NCBI RefSeq assembly: GCF_001890765.1
Contig: NZ_KV878783.1
Span: 1,781,548 to 1,845,547, forward strand
DNA from: Spirulina major PCC 6313
Lineage (GTDB): Bacteria > Cyanobacteriota > Cyanobacteriia > Cyanobacteriales > Spirulinaceae
Length of the DNA stretch: 64,000 bases
Direction of reading: 5' to 3'
Part shown: positions 55,709-64,000 of the stretch, piece after piece
Numbering within the stretch: the stretch's first letter is position 1
How the letters are laid out: each line of letters opens with the position of its first letter
Notes under the pieces: generated by a model
Database searches by the model: none
Seen by the model: only the letters and a program-made list of their open reading frames with translations
What the model was told of the DNA's origin: nothing
Program-made: the position numbers and the translations under genes

Positions 55709-57052
55709 CTAAAACGGCCACCACTGCCGCCAGCGGGGGACGGGGTGATGCTGATGCCAGCGGGTGAGGAGTTCGGCGATCGCCTCGGAAAAACTCGGTT
55801 GGGGAAAGAGATGGCTGGGTAAATCATCCAGGGTTAGCCGCTGGGCGAGGGCAAGGGCAAAAACAGCGATCGCCTCCGATGCCGCCGACCCCAACACCGC
55901 CGCCCCCAACAGTTCCCCCGACGGCAACACCACCACCCGACAGAGTCCCGTGGTGGTTCCCCGCAGGGCCGCGCTGGCGCTGTCTTTGATATAGGTCTGA
56001 TGGCAGAGTACCGCTTCGCCATAGTGGGCGCGGGCTTGAACCACCGTTAACCCCACCCGCGCAAAGGCTGGGTCTGTGTGGAGAATGATCGGGATGGTGC
56101 GGTAGTCCATCGCGCGGCGGTGACGCTTGAGGGCATGGTGGACGGCTTGGGTAGCTTCGGCTTGGGCGAGGTGGGGGAGGTCGTAGCCGCCTAAGCCTGC
56201 GCCGATGCCATAGATGCGGGGATGGTGGGTCTGGAGGGTTGCCGTGACGGGAATGCCGTGGGGGTGGACGGTGACTTGGACGCGATCGAGGTGTAGCCCG
56301 CTCTGTTCCGGTTGGGGGCGATCGAGCCAGAGCAGCGCATCGGTGGCGAGGGCCTGTTCCGGGAGTTGGAGCCAAGTTTGCCCGTCGAGGACTTTGAGTT
56401 GCTGAATGGGGCTGTGGGGGAGTACGGTCACGCCGCTGCCGTCGAGGATGGCCTGAATCCGTTGGACGAGGCTGGGGTCTTCGTGGGGCAGGAGGCGATC
56501 GCGACAAATCAAGGTGATCTGGCTGCCCAGCCGCTGCAAACTTTGGGCCAGTTCCACCGCATCGAGTTGATGCCCCACGATCGCCAGCTGTGCAGGCAGT
56601 TGAGGCAGGGTTAACAGTTGATCCACCGTCAACACATTCAGCCCAGCTAATTCCGGACGGGCGGTGGTGGTTTCCAAGGCAAGAAGATAGGCCCGCGATC
56701 GCAGCACCCGTTCCCCCACCTGCAACCCCAGGGCCGGTTCCGTGACAAACTCCGCCATCCCCGCCACCCAATCCACCCCCGCCATCCCCAACACCGCCGG
56801 ACTCCATTGCTCCGTAATCGCCGCCACGCCCCCTTGAATCTGGGCAGTGATCGCGGGCCAATCCACGGCCGCCCATTCTGTTCTCTGTTGAGAACTCCAG
56901 TAGCGCAGGCCGTAGCGGATATAGGGGGCGATCGCCGGTGGTAGATTGTGATTCACCAGGGCGACGCGGGCCCCTTGTTGGGTGGCTTCGAGGGCAGCAG
57001 CGACACCAGCGGGCGTATGGCCCACAATAACCAAATCGTAATCAAACGCCAT
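55709..57052 (-). CDS. Pyridine-nucleotide flavoprotein lacking redox cysteines
   Basis: A 447-aa protein with the fold of dihydrolipoamide dehydrogenase/mercuric reductase. FAD-binding YDLVIVGHTPAGVAAALEA is at the start, a NAD-binding part (LAIVGHQLDAVELAQSLQRLG) near 165, and a dimerisation domain after about 335. The CxxxxC disulfide expected near residue 45 is missing, and the C-terminal catalytic His (HPT) reads QPS. It cannot act as a classical disulfide reductase; the substrate is unknown. Its ATG overlaps the stop of cobD (TAATG), so translation is coupled. Confidence 0.82.
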   Translation of the reverse strand: MAFDYDLVIVGHTPAGVAAALEATQQGARVALVNHNLPPAIAPYIRYGLRYWSSQQRTEWAAVDWPAITAQIQGGVAAITEQWSPAVLGMAGVDWVAGMAEFVTEPALGLQVGERVLRSRAYLLALETTTARPELAGLNVLTVDQLLTLPQLPAQLAIVGHQLDAVELAQSLQRLGSQITLICRDRLLPHEDPSLVQRIQAILDGSGVTVLPHSPIQQLKVLDGQTWLQLPEQALATDALLWLDRPQPEQSGLHLDRVQVTVHPHGIPVTATLQTHHPRIYGIGAGLGGYDLPHLAQAEATQAVHHALKRHRRAMDYRTIPIILHTDPAFARVGLTVVQARAHYGEAVLCHQTYIKDSASAALRGTTTGLCRVVVLPSGELLGAAVLGSAASEAIAVFALALAQRLTLDDLPSHLFPQPSFSEAIAELLTRWHQHHPVPRWRQWWPF

Positions 57053-58134
57053 TAGCAATCATCGGGCGAAAGGGCGGTAACAGTGGTGTGCAACGCGGTG
57101 ATCAGGCGTTGGTTTTCGGCCGGAGTGCGAACGGCAACGCGGAAGTAGCGATCGCCCAATTCCGGAAAACTGAGGCAATCCCGAATCAAAATTTTAGCGG
57201 TTTTGAGGAGATGGAGTTGGAGGCGATCGCTGGGAATCTCCGTCCGCACCAGGAGAAAATTCGCCGCCCCCGGTTGCGGTTCTAGACCCGGAATTTGGGC
57301 TAACCCCTCGGCCAACGCTTGGCGAGCGGGGGGGAGCCAAGCCCAGGTTTGCTGTTGAAAGTCGTAGTCCTGCAAAATCTCCACCCCCACTGCCGCCGCT
57401 AACCCATTCACCGCCCAGGGGTCGCGCCGGTCTTGCCAAATCCGAATCCGATCCGGATGGGCGATCGCATAGCCCAACCGCAGCCCCGGCAAACTATAAA
57501 ACTTCGTCAGCGATCGTAAAATCACCACCTGGGGCCAAGCCGCCACCTGATCAATCAAACTTTCTTGCTGGGACGGCGGCAGAAAATCCATAAATGCCTC
57601 ATCGACGATCGCCAACTGACTGCGGGCAATCCACGGCACAATTGCCCCTAGGGGCCAGAGTTTCCCCGTCGGATTGTGGGGATTATTGAGCAGCAGCCCG
57701 GACAGATCAGCGGGCAACTCTGGCTCTTGAGGATGCGCCGGATCGAGGGGTAACGGCACGTCCCGCACTGAAATTTGGAACGCCCGGAGGGCACGGCGAT
57801 AATCCGCAAAGGCAGGGGTAAATAGGGTCGTGGTTTCGGTGTGGGCGGCAAGATCCCAGGCGGCCCAGGTCAGGAGTTCTGCCGCACCATTGCCCGGTAA
57901 AATCCAATCGGGATCGATATTGTGGTGGCGGGCGATCGCATCCCGCAGGTGGGTGTAGTTGGGGTCGGGGTAATGGCTGAGGGTGGGGGTGCTGGCTTGG
58001 AGGGCGGCGATCGCACAGGGTGGCGGGCCGAGGGGGTTAATACTCGCCGAAAAATCTAAAAGCTCACGGCAGGAACAGTCAGCAACATCGGTTGCCCAAA
58101 CTAGATTCCCGCCGTGAGTCGGTCGCGTCTTCAT
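57052..58134 (-). CDS. cobD: Threonine-phosphate decarboxylase (cobalamin synthesis)
   Basis: A 360-aa PLP enzyme of aminotransferase fold that makes aminopropanol phosphate for the cobalamin side arm. Visible: HGGNLVWA and LLDFSASINPLGPP at the start, GNGAAELLTW, LLLNNPHNPTG, DEAFMDF, and the PLP-lysine segment SLTKFYSLPGLRLGYA. The SASINPLG start and overall length fit CobD better than histidinol-phosphate aminotransferase. It overlaps the downstream flavoprotein gene by one to four bases. The HU gene lies just downstream of its start region on the same strand? No: HU lies upstream, 28 bases away, reading the same way. Confidence 0.85.
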   Translation of the reverse strand: MKTRPTHGGNLVWATDVADCSCRELLDFSASINPLGPPPCAIAALQASTPTLSHYPDPNYTHLRDAIARHHNIDPDWILPGNGAAELLTWAAWDLAAHTETTTLFTPAFADYRRALRAFQISVRDVPLPLDPAHPQEPELPADLSGLLLNNPHNPTGKLWPLGAIVPWIARSQLAIVDEAFMDFLPPSQQESLIDQVAAWPQVVILRSLTKFYSLPGLRLGYAIAHPDRIRIWQDRRDPWAVNGLAAAVGVEILQDYDFQQQTWAWLPPARQALAEGLAQIPGLEPQPGAANFLLVRTEIPSDRLQLHLLKTAKILIRDCLSFPELGDRYFRVAVRTPAENQRLITALHTTVTALSPDDC

Positions 58135-58161
58135 TAATACCGCGAAAAATAGCTCGCCAAG

Positions 58162-58437
58162 TTACGGAGCGACTTTTTCCTTGAACAATTTACCGGCAGA
58201 GAACGCCGGCACTTTGGTCGCGGGGATTTTCATCGGATCGCCGGTTTTGGGGTTGCGACCTTCGCGCTCTTTGCGATCGCGAGGCTCAAAGGAACCAAAA
58301 CCCACCAATGTCACTTTTTCGCCATTGGACACCGCTTCCATAATGGCTTCAACGGTAGCACTGATGACCCGATCCACATCTTTCTTGGTCACGCTGGTTT
58401 TTTCGTGAACCTGATCGACAAGTTCGCCTTTATTCAT
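58162..58437 (-). CDS. HU-family DNA-binding protein
   Basis: A 91-aa nucleoid protein that bends and compacts DNA as a dimer. It starts MNKGELVDQVHEKT, has the helical dimer region (KKDVDRVISATVEAI), the GFGSFEPRDRKEREGRNPKTGDPM beta-arm, and the FSAGKLFKEKV end. ATG 58437 follows an AGGAG site at a good distance; an upstream start would add 11 residues. It reads towards cobD with a 28-base gap, though cotranscription is not required. Confidence 0.96.
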   Translation of the reverse strand: MNKGELVDQVHEKTSVTKKDVDRVISATVEAIMEAVSNGEKVTLVGFGSFEPRDRKEREGRNPKTGDPMKIPATKVPAFSAGKLFKEKVAP

Positions 58438-58905
58438 TACAAAATCTCCTTGCTGGATTGGCGCTCTCAAATTATAGAGAACAAGTTCAATTCACCCTGG
58501 ACTTCAGCTTAAAATTGCTGAAAGCCTCATCGGGTCGTAATTTTACTGACTCATTCTAAGCGTTGTCTAGTCATTGTGGATCGCTGAAAGCCCCATTTTC
58601 CCAAGGTTTTTAATATTTCTTTGGGGTCGCGGGGCGCAAGTTAGGCAATCCTTGGGGCAACTCAAATCACTGAAACTCCACCGCTGTAAAGGCTTCAGCC
58701 TTTTTTACTCAAAAACTATCGTCGCTTTCCCGCGTCGGCCATCGGCAAAAACCTGTCTGTGTCGTGGCTGTTTGCAACACCATTTCGATAAAGAAAGGTT
58801 AAGACTTGCCGCGATCGCAGGCCCCTCCCTAGGATTTACCCAGCCATGGCCCTTCCCAACTCAGGTTAAACTAGTAGTCTATATCGTTAGGTTTAAAAGT
58901 CACTC
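58438..58905. other. Intergenic stretch between divergent genes
   Basis: It holds the HU promoter on one side and the 2TM gene promoter on the other. A + strand frame of 134 codons (58574-58978) shows no domain, overlaps the 2TM gene and is rejected. The hairpin at 58688-58706 is listed separately. Nothing else is recognised. Confidence 0.4.
58688..58706 (+). terminator. Short terminator-like hairpin without an upstream gene
   Basis: AAAGGC and GCCTTT flank a TTCA loop and six T follow on the + strand. No + strand gene lies upstream (HU reads the other way). It may end a small transcript from the divergent region, or be chance. Confidence 0.4.
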
Positions 58906-59160
58906 ATGCCTCCCCGTTGGCCCCGCAAACCCGATCGCGCAACTGACCCGGCCTATCGTCGTCTGGACGATCGCATGACCTTCGCGGTGCATGTAGCAGG
59001 GTTTCTAGCCTGCAATTCCGGCATTTGGTTTTTTTATGAACTCAAACAGGCGGCCTGGCCGTGGGCGAAATGGGTCACCGGGATTTGGGCCGTTCTGCTC
59101 CTGGTTCATTTCATTTACATTACAGCGATCGCTGATTACTCCCTAAACTCCGATGGCTAA
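58906..59160 (+). CDS. Small 2TM protein, 84 aa
   Basis: An 84-aa protein with a basic N terminus (PPRWPRKPDRATDPAYRRLDDRM) and two hydrophobic helices (about 25-45 and 52-76). The pattern matches cyanobacterial 2TM-domain proteins of unknown role. It overlaps the next gene by eight bases, so the pair is translationally coupled. Confidence 0.8.
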   Translation: MPPRWPRKPDRATDPAYRRLDDRMTFAVHVAGFLACNSGIWFFYELKQAAWPWAKWVTGIWAVLLLVHFIYITAIADYSLNSDG

Positions 59161-59461
59161 CCCCAATCCCACCGAAGCAATTGAAGCGATCGCCAGTGCG
59201 ATCGGCAGTGTAGTCTACATTGACGTTGCCAAATGGCATCTCTACCTCAACGACGCGAAACTCCATACCCTTGTGGCCCAGCGTCTCTATCCCCTCTTGG
59301 TTGACAATGACATCAGTGAAGACCGTGTCCTTGAAGTGTTACGGCAAATTCCGGTCAAAGTTGGCGGGGGTAAGCGAGAACTACCGCTCCTCGAACTGTT
59401 GCCGATGCATTGTCAAGTTGACTTGATGGATGTCTTAGAAGAACTCCAGCATCAGCTCTAG
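59153..59461 (+). CDS. DUF3181-family protein
   Basis: A 102-aa soluble protein, mostly helical, with VYIDVAKWHLYLNDAKLHTLVAQRLYPLL and LLPMHCQVDLMDVLEELQ. This pattern matches DUF3181, a family confined to cyanobacteria and chloroplast relatives as far as I know. Function unknown. Overlap with the 2TM gene suggests a shared role, perhaps at the membrane. Confidence 0.8.
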   Translation: MANPNPTEAIEAIASAIGSVVYIDVAKWHLYLNDAKLHTLVAQRLYPLLVDNDISEDRVLEVLRQIPVKVGGGKRELPLLELLPMHCQVDLMDVLEELQHQL

Positions 59462-59540
59462 GTCAGAGGATAAACATCAGGGCCGGAGGTCTGGCCAATC
59501 GGAGTGAGCCACACAAAACCCCACATCGGGAAAGGGAATT

Positions 59541-60530
59541 ATGAGCGATCGCATCTTAGCTGAACTCTCCAAGGATGAACTGATTCAAGAAGTCGAGCGT
59601 CTGCAACAGGAATCCGAACACCTGCAAAAAGTTAAACTCGCCTTTGATGCTCAAGACCAACTGGTGCGATCGCTCGTCTCCATGGGACGCGCCGCCACCG
59701 GCCGCCTCATGTTGCGCTCCATGCTGCTCCAAACCATTAAAGTCTCCGTCAAGCTCACCTTCGCCGAAGAAAGTAGCCTCTTTCTCCTCGACACCAACGG
59801 CGCTGTCACCGAAAGCATCCTCGCCAGAGGAGCCACCATTCGAGAACAACGGGACGACCTGATCGGCAAAGTCCTCGATCAAGGACTCGCCGGCTGGGTT
59901 GTCCAACATCGCCAAACTGGCCGCATCGACGACACCCGCACCGATGACCGCTGGATGACCCTACCCAACCAGCCCTACACCGTCGGCTCCGCCCTTTGTG
60001 TCCCCATCCTGCGCGGTAAAGTGCTCCTCGGCCTGCTCACCCTCACCCACCCCAAACCCCGCCACTTCACCCCCCAACTGGCGGAACTGATGGAGATGTG
60101 CGCCACTCAGATGGCCCTCGCCCTCGATAATGCTCGGCTCTACATGCTTGAACATCAAAAGCAAGAAGCCACCAAGCAAGAAGCCAACACCAATCCAGAC
60201 GAAAACACCACCGATCTTTCCCAAGTCGGAATTTTTATCATCTCCGATACCGGCAAGTTTCTCTATGCCAATCCCCGCGTCGCTCAAATTTTTGGCTATG
60301 AATTTGGCGAATTAGTAATCCTAGAATCAATTCTCAAACTCGTGTCCACCACCCATTATCGTGAAGTGGCAGAGCAGATGCAGCAATGCTTCCAAGGCTT
60401 TAACCCGATTCTGTCCTGTCAATTTCAAGGGCAACGCAAGGATCGCCGCGTCGTCGGGGTGGATGTCTACGGAACTCGTACAAAATTTTACGGGAAGTAT
60501 GTGATCATCGGTGTGCTCAGTTTGACCTAG
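59541..60530 (+). CDS. GAF-PAS sensory protein
   Basis: A 329-aa soluble protein. An N-terminal coiled stretch (about 8-35) leads to a GAF domain (about 50-200) with the typical LIGKVLDQGLAGWVVQHRQTG, SALCVPILRGKVLLGLLTLTH and MCATQMALALDNARLY. A Gln/Lys-rich linker and a PAS-like domain (about 230-325) follow (GIFIISDTGKFLYANPRVAQIFGYEFGEL). No output domain is present, so it probably works through a partner. It converges on the REC-PAS-cyclase gene. Confidence 0.88.
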   Translation: MSDRILAELSKDELIQEVERLQQESEHLQKVKLAFDAQDQLVRSLVSMGRAATGRLMLRSMLLQTIKVSVKLTFAEESSLFLLDTNGAVTESILARGATIREQRDDLIGKVLDQGLAGWVVQHRQTGRIDDTRTDDRWMTLPNQPYTVGSALCVPILRGKVLLGLLTLTHPKPRHFTPQLAELMEMCATQMALALDNARLYMLEHQKQEATKQEANTNPDENTTDLSQVGIFIISDTGKFLYANPRVAQIFGYEFGELVILESILKLVSTTHYREVAEQMQQCFQGFNPILSCQFQGQRKDRRVVGVDVYGTRTKFYGKYVIIGVLSLT

Positions 60531-60572
60531 TGCGGTGGATGCCTTGGTGCTAGGGGGTTGAGGGGGGGAATC

Positions 60573-62072
60573 CTAGGGCGATCGCGCCAACCAATAGGTC
60601 ATCATCTCCCCGCGCCCCTTCACCAACACAGTGCCACGGGGTTCGATCAAAAACTGATCCTGGAACGGCTTCAAGTGTTCGTAGGTGGTTTGGGTGACTT
60701 GAACGCGGTTCGGTTCCCCCTGAGACTCCATCCGCGAGGCCACATTCACCGTGTCCCCCCACATGTCATAGCCAAACTTACTCACCCCAATCACCCCCGC
60801 CACCACAGACCCCGTATTGATGCCGATCCGCAGGGCAAACTGTTTCCCGGTTTCTGCGTTGAATTGCTTGATGTAGTCCAAAAGCTCCAACGCCATCCGA
60901 GCGACGCGGGGCGCATGATCATCGCAGGGATAGGGCAGCCCCGACACCGCCATATAGGCATCCCCAATGGTTTTGATTTTTTCGAGGCCGTGACGGGCGG
61001 CAATATAGTCAAAATCGGAAAAAATCGTGTTGAGAATTTCCACGAGTTCCGTTGAGGAGAGTTCTGTTGAAAGTTCGGTGAAGTTAACCAGATCGGCAAA
61101 TAACACCGTGACGCTGTCGAAATAGTCAGCGATCGTGCTTTCTTGATTTTTGAGGCGTTGGGCGATCGGGGCGGGCAGAATGTTGAGCAAGAGGGTTTCG
61201 GAACGTTCTTGTTCTTGGCGGAGGGCAGTTTCGGCTAGCTTACTGGCGGTGATATCCCGCGCCACCCAGAGCACGAGTTCGCCGGATAAGGGGGAAATAT
61301 TCGCCGAAAACCACCGTTGCCCGGAGGCTAGGGACATTTCATATTCAACGTTGATGGTTTCTTGGCTATCGAGAATCCCTTGGATGGTGTTGAGGTAGTG
61401 GTCTACCTCTGCTGCCGGGATGATATCCCTAAGATTGGGGGTGGTGTGGGGAGGGTCGAACCGGAGGCGGCTGTGATCGAATTTGGTGGGGGCAACTTTG
61501 TGGCAGAGTCCCTCACGATCAAAGACGAGGATCATGTCATTCATGGCGGCAAACAGGGCCATGAGTTCGGCTTCGGAGGCTTGGAGGGCTTCTTCGATCA
61601 GGATGCGATCGCGAATTTCCTGTTCCAACCGCTGATTTTGCGACTCCAACGTCCGCCGCAACCGCAACAAATCCAATTGATGCTCCACCCGCACCAACAC
61701 TTCCGCAAATTGAAACGGTTTCGGAATATAGTCAGCCGCCCCCACCCCAAAAGCCTTCACCTTATCCACCACATCATTGAGGGCACTAATAAAAATAATC
61801 GGAATATGCTGTGTGATCCCATTCTCCTTCAAGCGTTGGCACACCTCATAGCCATCCATCCGGGGCATATTAATATCGAGCAACACCAAATCCGGCGGTG
61901 ACACTTGAGCCGCCTTCAGGGCCATTTCACCACTGAGGACACTCCGCACCTTGTATCCTTTGCGGGTCAGCAAGGACGACAGTAAACGCAAGTTGTGGGG
62001 CGTATCGTCCACCACAAGGATATCGGCCGGAAGATCAGATTCAGATAAGGGGAGCGGAGTAAGTTCAGCCAT
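60573..62072 (-). CDS. Response regulator-PAS-class III cyclase
   Basis: A 499-aa signalling protein. The receiver domain (about 15-135) has ILVVDDTPHNLRLL, the phosphoacceptor in LVLLDINMPRMDG and KPFQFAEVLVRV. A coiled coil (150-175) precedes a PAS domain (about 180-290). The C-terminal class III cyclase (about 310-495) shows VTVLFADLVNFTELS, IKTIGDAYMAVSGLP, RIGINTGSVVAGVIG and DTVNVASRMES, with both metal Asp. It would make cAMP or cGMP under phosphorylation control. Start at the Met of MAELTPL is favoured. Confidence 0.92.
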   Translation of the reverse strand: MAELTPLPLSESDLPADILVVDDTPHNLRLLSSLLTRKGYKVRSVLSGEMALKAAQVSPPDLVLLDINMPRMDGYEVCQRLKENGITQHIPIIFISALNDVVDKVKAFGVGAADYIPKPFQFAEVLVRVEHQLDLLRLRRTLESQNQRLEQEIRDRILIEEALQASEAELMALFAAMNDMILVFDREGLCHKVAPTKFDHSRLRFDPPHTTPNLRDIIPAAEVDHYLNTIQGILDSQETINVEYEMSLASGQRWFSANISPLSGELVLWVARDITASKLAETALRQEQERSETLLLNILPAPIAQRLKNQESTIADYFDSVTVLFADLVNFTELSTELSSTELVEILNTIFSDFDYIAARHGLEKIKTIGDAYMAVSGLPYPCDDHAPRVARMALELLDYIKQFNAETGKQFALRIGINTGSVVAGVIGVSKFGYDMWGDTVNVASRMESQGEPNRVQVTQTTYEHLKPFQDQFLIEPRGTVLVKGRGEMMTYWLARSP

Positions 62073-62227
62073 CAATGGAGATGAAAGGGACGTGTTCCTG
62101 AACAATCGTCGAGAAAAAGCATTGCGGGAAACACAGTGAAATCACACAGATCAAGATTCAGACCATCCACCCTCCTTTATTGTACGAGGTGATTTAGATC
62201 ACATTCAGGATGATCTGTCTGGATTAT

Positions 62228-63253
62228 TTAGGAATTTTTGGCGGCATCATAGTGAACGATACGATTGCGCCCAGCGGATTTGGCTAAATACAGTGCTTCA
62301 TCGGCTTGGGCAATAAGTGCGGTGGGTTCCTTCGCTGCGGTGAAATCGATGCAGGCAATCCCTAAGCTAACGGTCACCGTGTCTTGAATTGTAGATTTTT
62401 GGTGGGGAATCGCGGCCATGTTGACATGGCTTTGAATCGCTTGGGCAACGGACTGCGCTAGATCACGGTCCGCCTGGGGCAAAATCACCCCAAACTCTTC
62501 CCCGCCATAGCGAGCGAGGAGGGCATGGGGAGGAGCAATGGTATCAATGGCCTTTTGGGTTGCTTGGACAAGGCGTTGGAGGCAGCGATCGCCCTCCAAA
62601 TGCCCGTAATGATCATTAAACGCCTTAAAAAAATCCACATCATAGAGAATCAGTGCAATAGATCCCGCATCCGTCAACAGAATCCACCAACGCTGCAAAT
62701 ATTCATCAAAGTGGCGACGGTTAGACGTGCCGGTCAATCCATCTTGGTTCGCCAACCCTTGCAGCTTTTCATTGGCCATTTGCAACGCCGTTTCCACCTT
62801 GACCCGCTCTTGAATTTCCAGTTGCAATTGTTGATTGCGCATTTGCAATTGTTTTTGCAGCAGACAGATTTTAAGCTGATTTTCCACCCGCGCTAGCACC
62901 TCAGCCCATTGAAAAGGCTTGGTAATGTAGTCAACTCCCCCCACTTCAAACGCTTTAACTTTATCCGTGACCTCATTAAACGCACTAATGAAAATGACCG
63001 GGACATCTTGCGTGAGAGCATCGGATTTTAGGGATTGGCAGACTTCATACCCATTCATTTGGGGCATGCTGATATCGAGCAAAATTAAGTCGGGTATGGC
63101 GGAACGGGCAGCCCGCAAACCGATTTCACCATTAATCACACCCCGCACGTCATATCCATGATTGGTCAGCAAGGTAGAAAGTAAGCGCACATTATTGGGC
63201 GTGTCATCAATGATCAGAATATTGCCCTTTACTGGTTCTGAGGGTTGGCTCAT
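62228..63253 (-). CDS. Response regulator with GGDEF domain
   Basis: A 341-aa two-domain protein. The receiver domain (about 12-130) has ILIIDDTPNNVRLL, LILLDISMPQMNG and KPFQWAEVLARV, very like the neighbouring cyclase. A coiled linker (130-170) leads to a GGDEF domain with YGGEEFGVILP, the active-site form of a diguanylate cyclase. It should make cyclic di-GMP when phosphorylated. I see no clear upstream RxxD inhibition site. Start at the Met of MSQPSEPVKG (63253). It lies 155 bases upstream of the REC-PAS-cyclase gene on the same strand. Confidence 0.92.
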   Translation of the reverse strand: MSQPSEPVKGNILIIDDTPNNVRLLSTLLTNHGYDVRGVINGEIGLRAARSAIPDLILLDISMPQMNGYEVCQSLKSDALTQDVPVIFISAFNEVTDKVKAFEVGGVDYITKPFQWAEVLARVENQLKICLLQKQLQMRNQQLQLEIQERVKVETALQMANEKLQGLANQDGLTGTSNRRHFDEYLQRWWILLTDAGSIALILYDVDFFKAFNDHYGHLEGDRCLQRLVQATQKAIDTIAPPHALLARYGGEEFGVILPQADRDLAQSVAQAIQSHVNMAAIPHQKSTIQDTVTVSLGIACIDFTAAKEPTALIAQADEALYLAKSAGRNRIVHYDAAKNS

Positions 63254-63465
63254 AGGGAATTGACAGACAAGGTTTGCGTAGAAACACCATCGGGGCAATA
63301 GATGGTTACTAGACACAATATCTCAATCCATTGACTCTCAGCAGCTATCTTTAAGCAGAAACTCGCGATCGCATTCCGCCGATATAGCAAATCCCCGATC
63401 AAGATTATGATGATTGGGGATTCACTGTTTAGAGATGTGGATACAGATTGTGCAGGAAAATTGGC

Positions 63466-64000
<535 letters not shown>

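Noticed and set aside
55824-56876. 350-codon minus strand frame inside the flavoprotein gene
   Set aside because: Gly/Pro/Arg-rich low-complexity translation in another frame of a gene that has clear FAD and NAD motifs.
58574-58978. 134-codon + strand frame between HU and the 2TM gene
   Set aside because: Cys/Pro-rich translation without a domain or ribosome-binding site, containing a terminator-like hairpin and overlapping the better supported 2TM gene.

Overview
The window is chromosomal DNA from a cyanobacterium. Three things show this. The octamer GCGATCGC (HIP1, the interspersed palindrome of many cyanobacterial genomes) occurs throughout, in genes and between them. The gene set is cyanobacterial: a CcmO carboxysome shell protein, a MenG-type quinone methyltransferase, a cyanobacterial-type SucCD pair, a DUF3181 protein, a FutB/FutC-like iron transporter and a PEP-CTERM surface protein. 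Gene order is loose, with short operons and many single genes. I cannot name the species.

Layout. 0-3.6 kb: a complete ISKra4-like insertion sequence whose transposase spans two frames, an unknown 377-aa protein and a small one-helix membrane protein. 3.7-12.5 kb: a B12-binding radical SAM protein, a 53-aa Pmp3/YqaE protein, an RND efflux pump with its adaptor, and an MsbA-like ABC exporter. 12.5-19 kb: accD, a DUF2007-like protein, a prepilin peptidase, a large proline-rich protein, hisS and tRNA-Ala(UGC). 19-31 kb: trhO, a cNMP-sensing histidine kinase, a ribulokinase-like sugar kinase, a divergent sucC-sucD pair, a VanZ-like protein, a methyltransferase, a vWA PEP-CTERM protein, an FHA-guanylate/adenylate cyclase and hom. 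31-38.7 kb: csaB followed by an unusual 1.1-kb tandem array, a secreted protein, radC, nadC, an LTxxQ-like protein and a DUF445 membrane protein, with several broken pieces of these same genes between them. 38.7-49.4 kb: menG, a response regulator, a GT39-like glycosyltransferase, ccmO, purN, two nucleoside-type ABC permeases and the futB/futC divergon. 49.6-58.5 kb: pmbA/tldE, an RlmL-like methyltransferase, an HNH-less IscB-family RNA-guided nuclease (IsrB) with a structured upstream segment, a YkvA protein, a DnaJ-TPR-WD40 fusion, a disulfide-reductase-like flavoprotein without its cysteines, cobD and HU. 58.9-64 kb: 2TM and DUF3181 proteins, three signalling proteins (GAF-PAS, REC-PAS-cyclase, REC-GGDEF) and the 3' part of ilvC, cut by the window end.

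Two signals stand out. First, the IsrB locus at about 52.2-53.6 kb: a compact RuvC-only effector with bridge helix and C-terminal RNA-binding region, a hairpin-rich stretch upstream where the omega RNA should lie, and matching hairpins at both ends. Second, a repeated process of partial gene copying between 3.5 and 37.4 kb: the 3' end of csaB is reiterated five times in a tandem array with two families of hairpin repeats and a sixth time 1.2 kb further on; the 5' end of the adjacent secreted-protein gene, the 3' end of the proline-rich protein gene and an internal part of nadC are also present as relics. Several of these relics begin or end at a HIP1 site.

All calls come from reading sequence and translations by eye; no database search was run.
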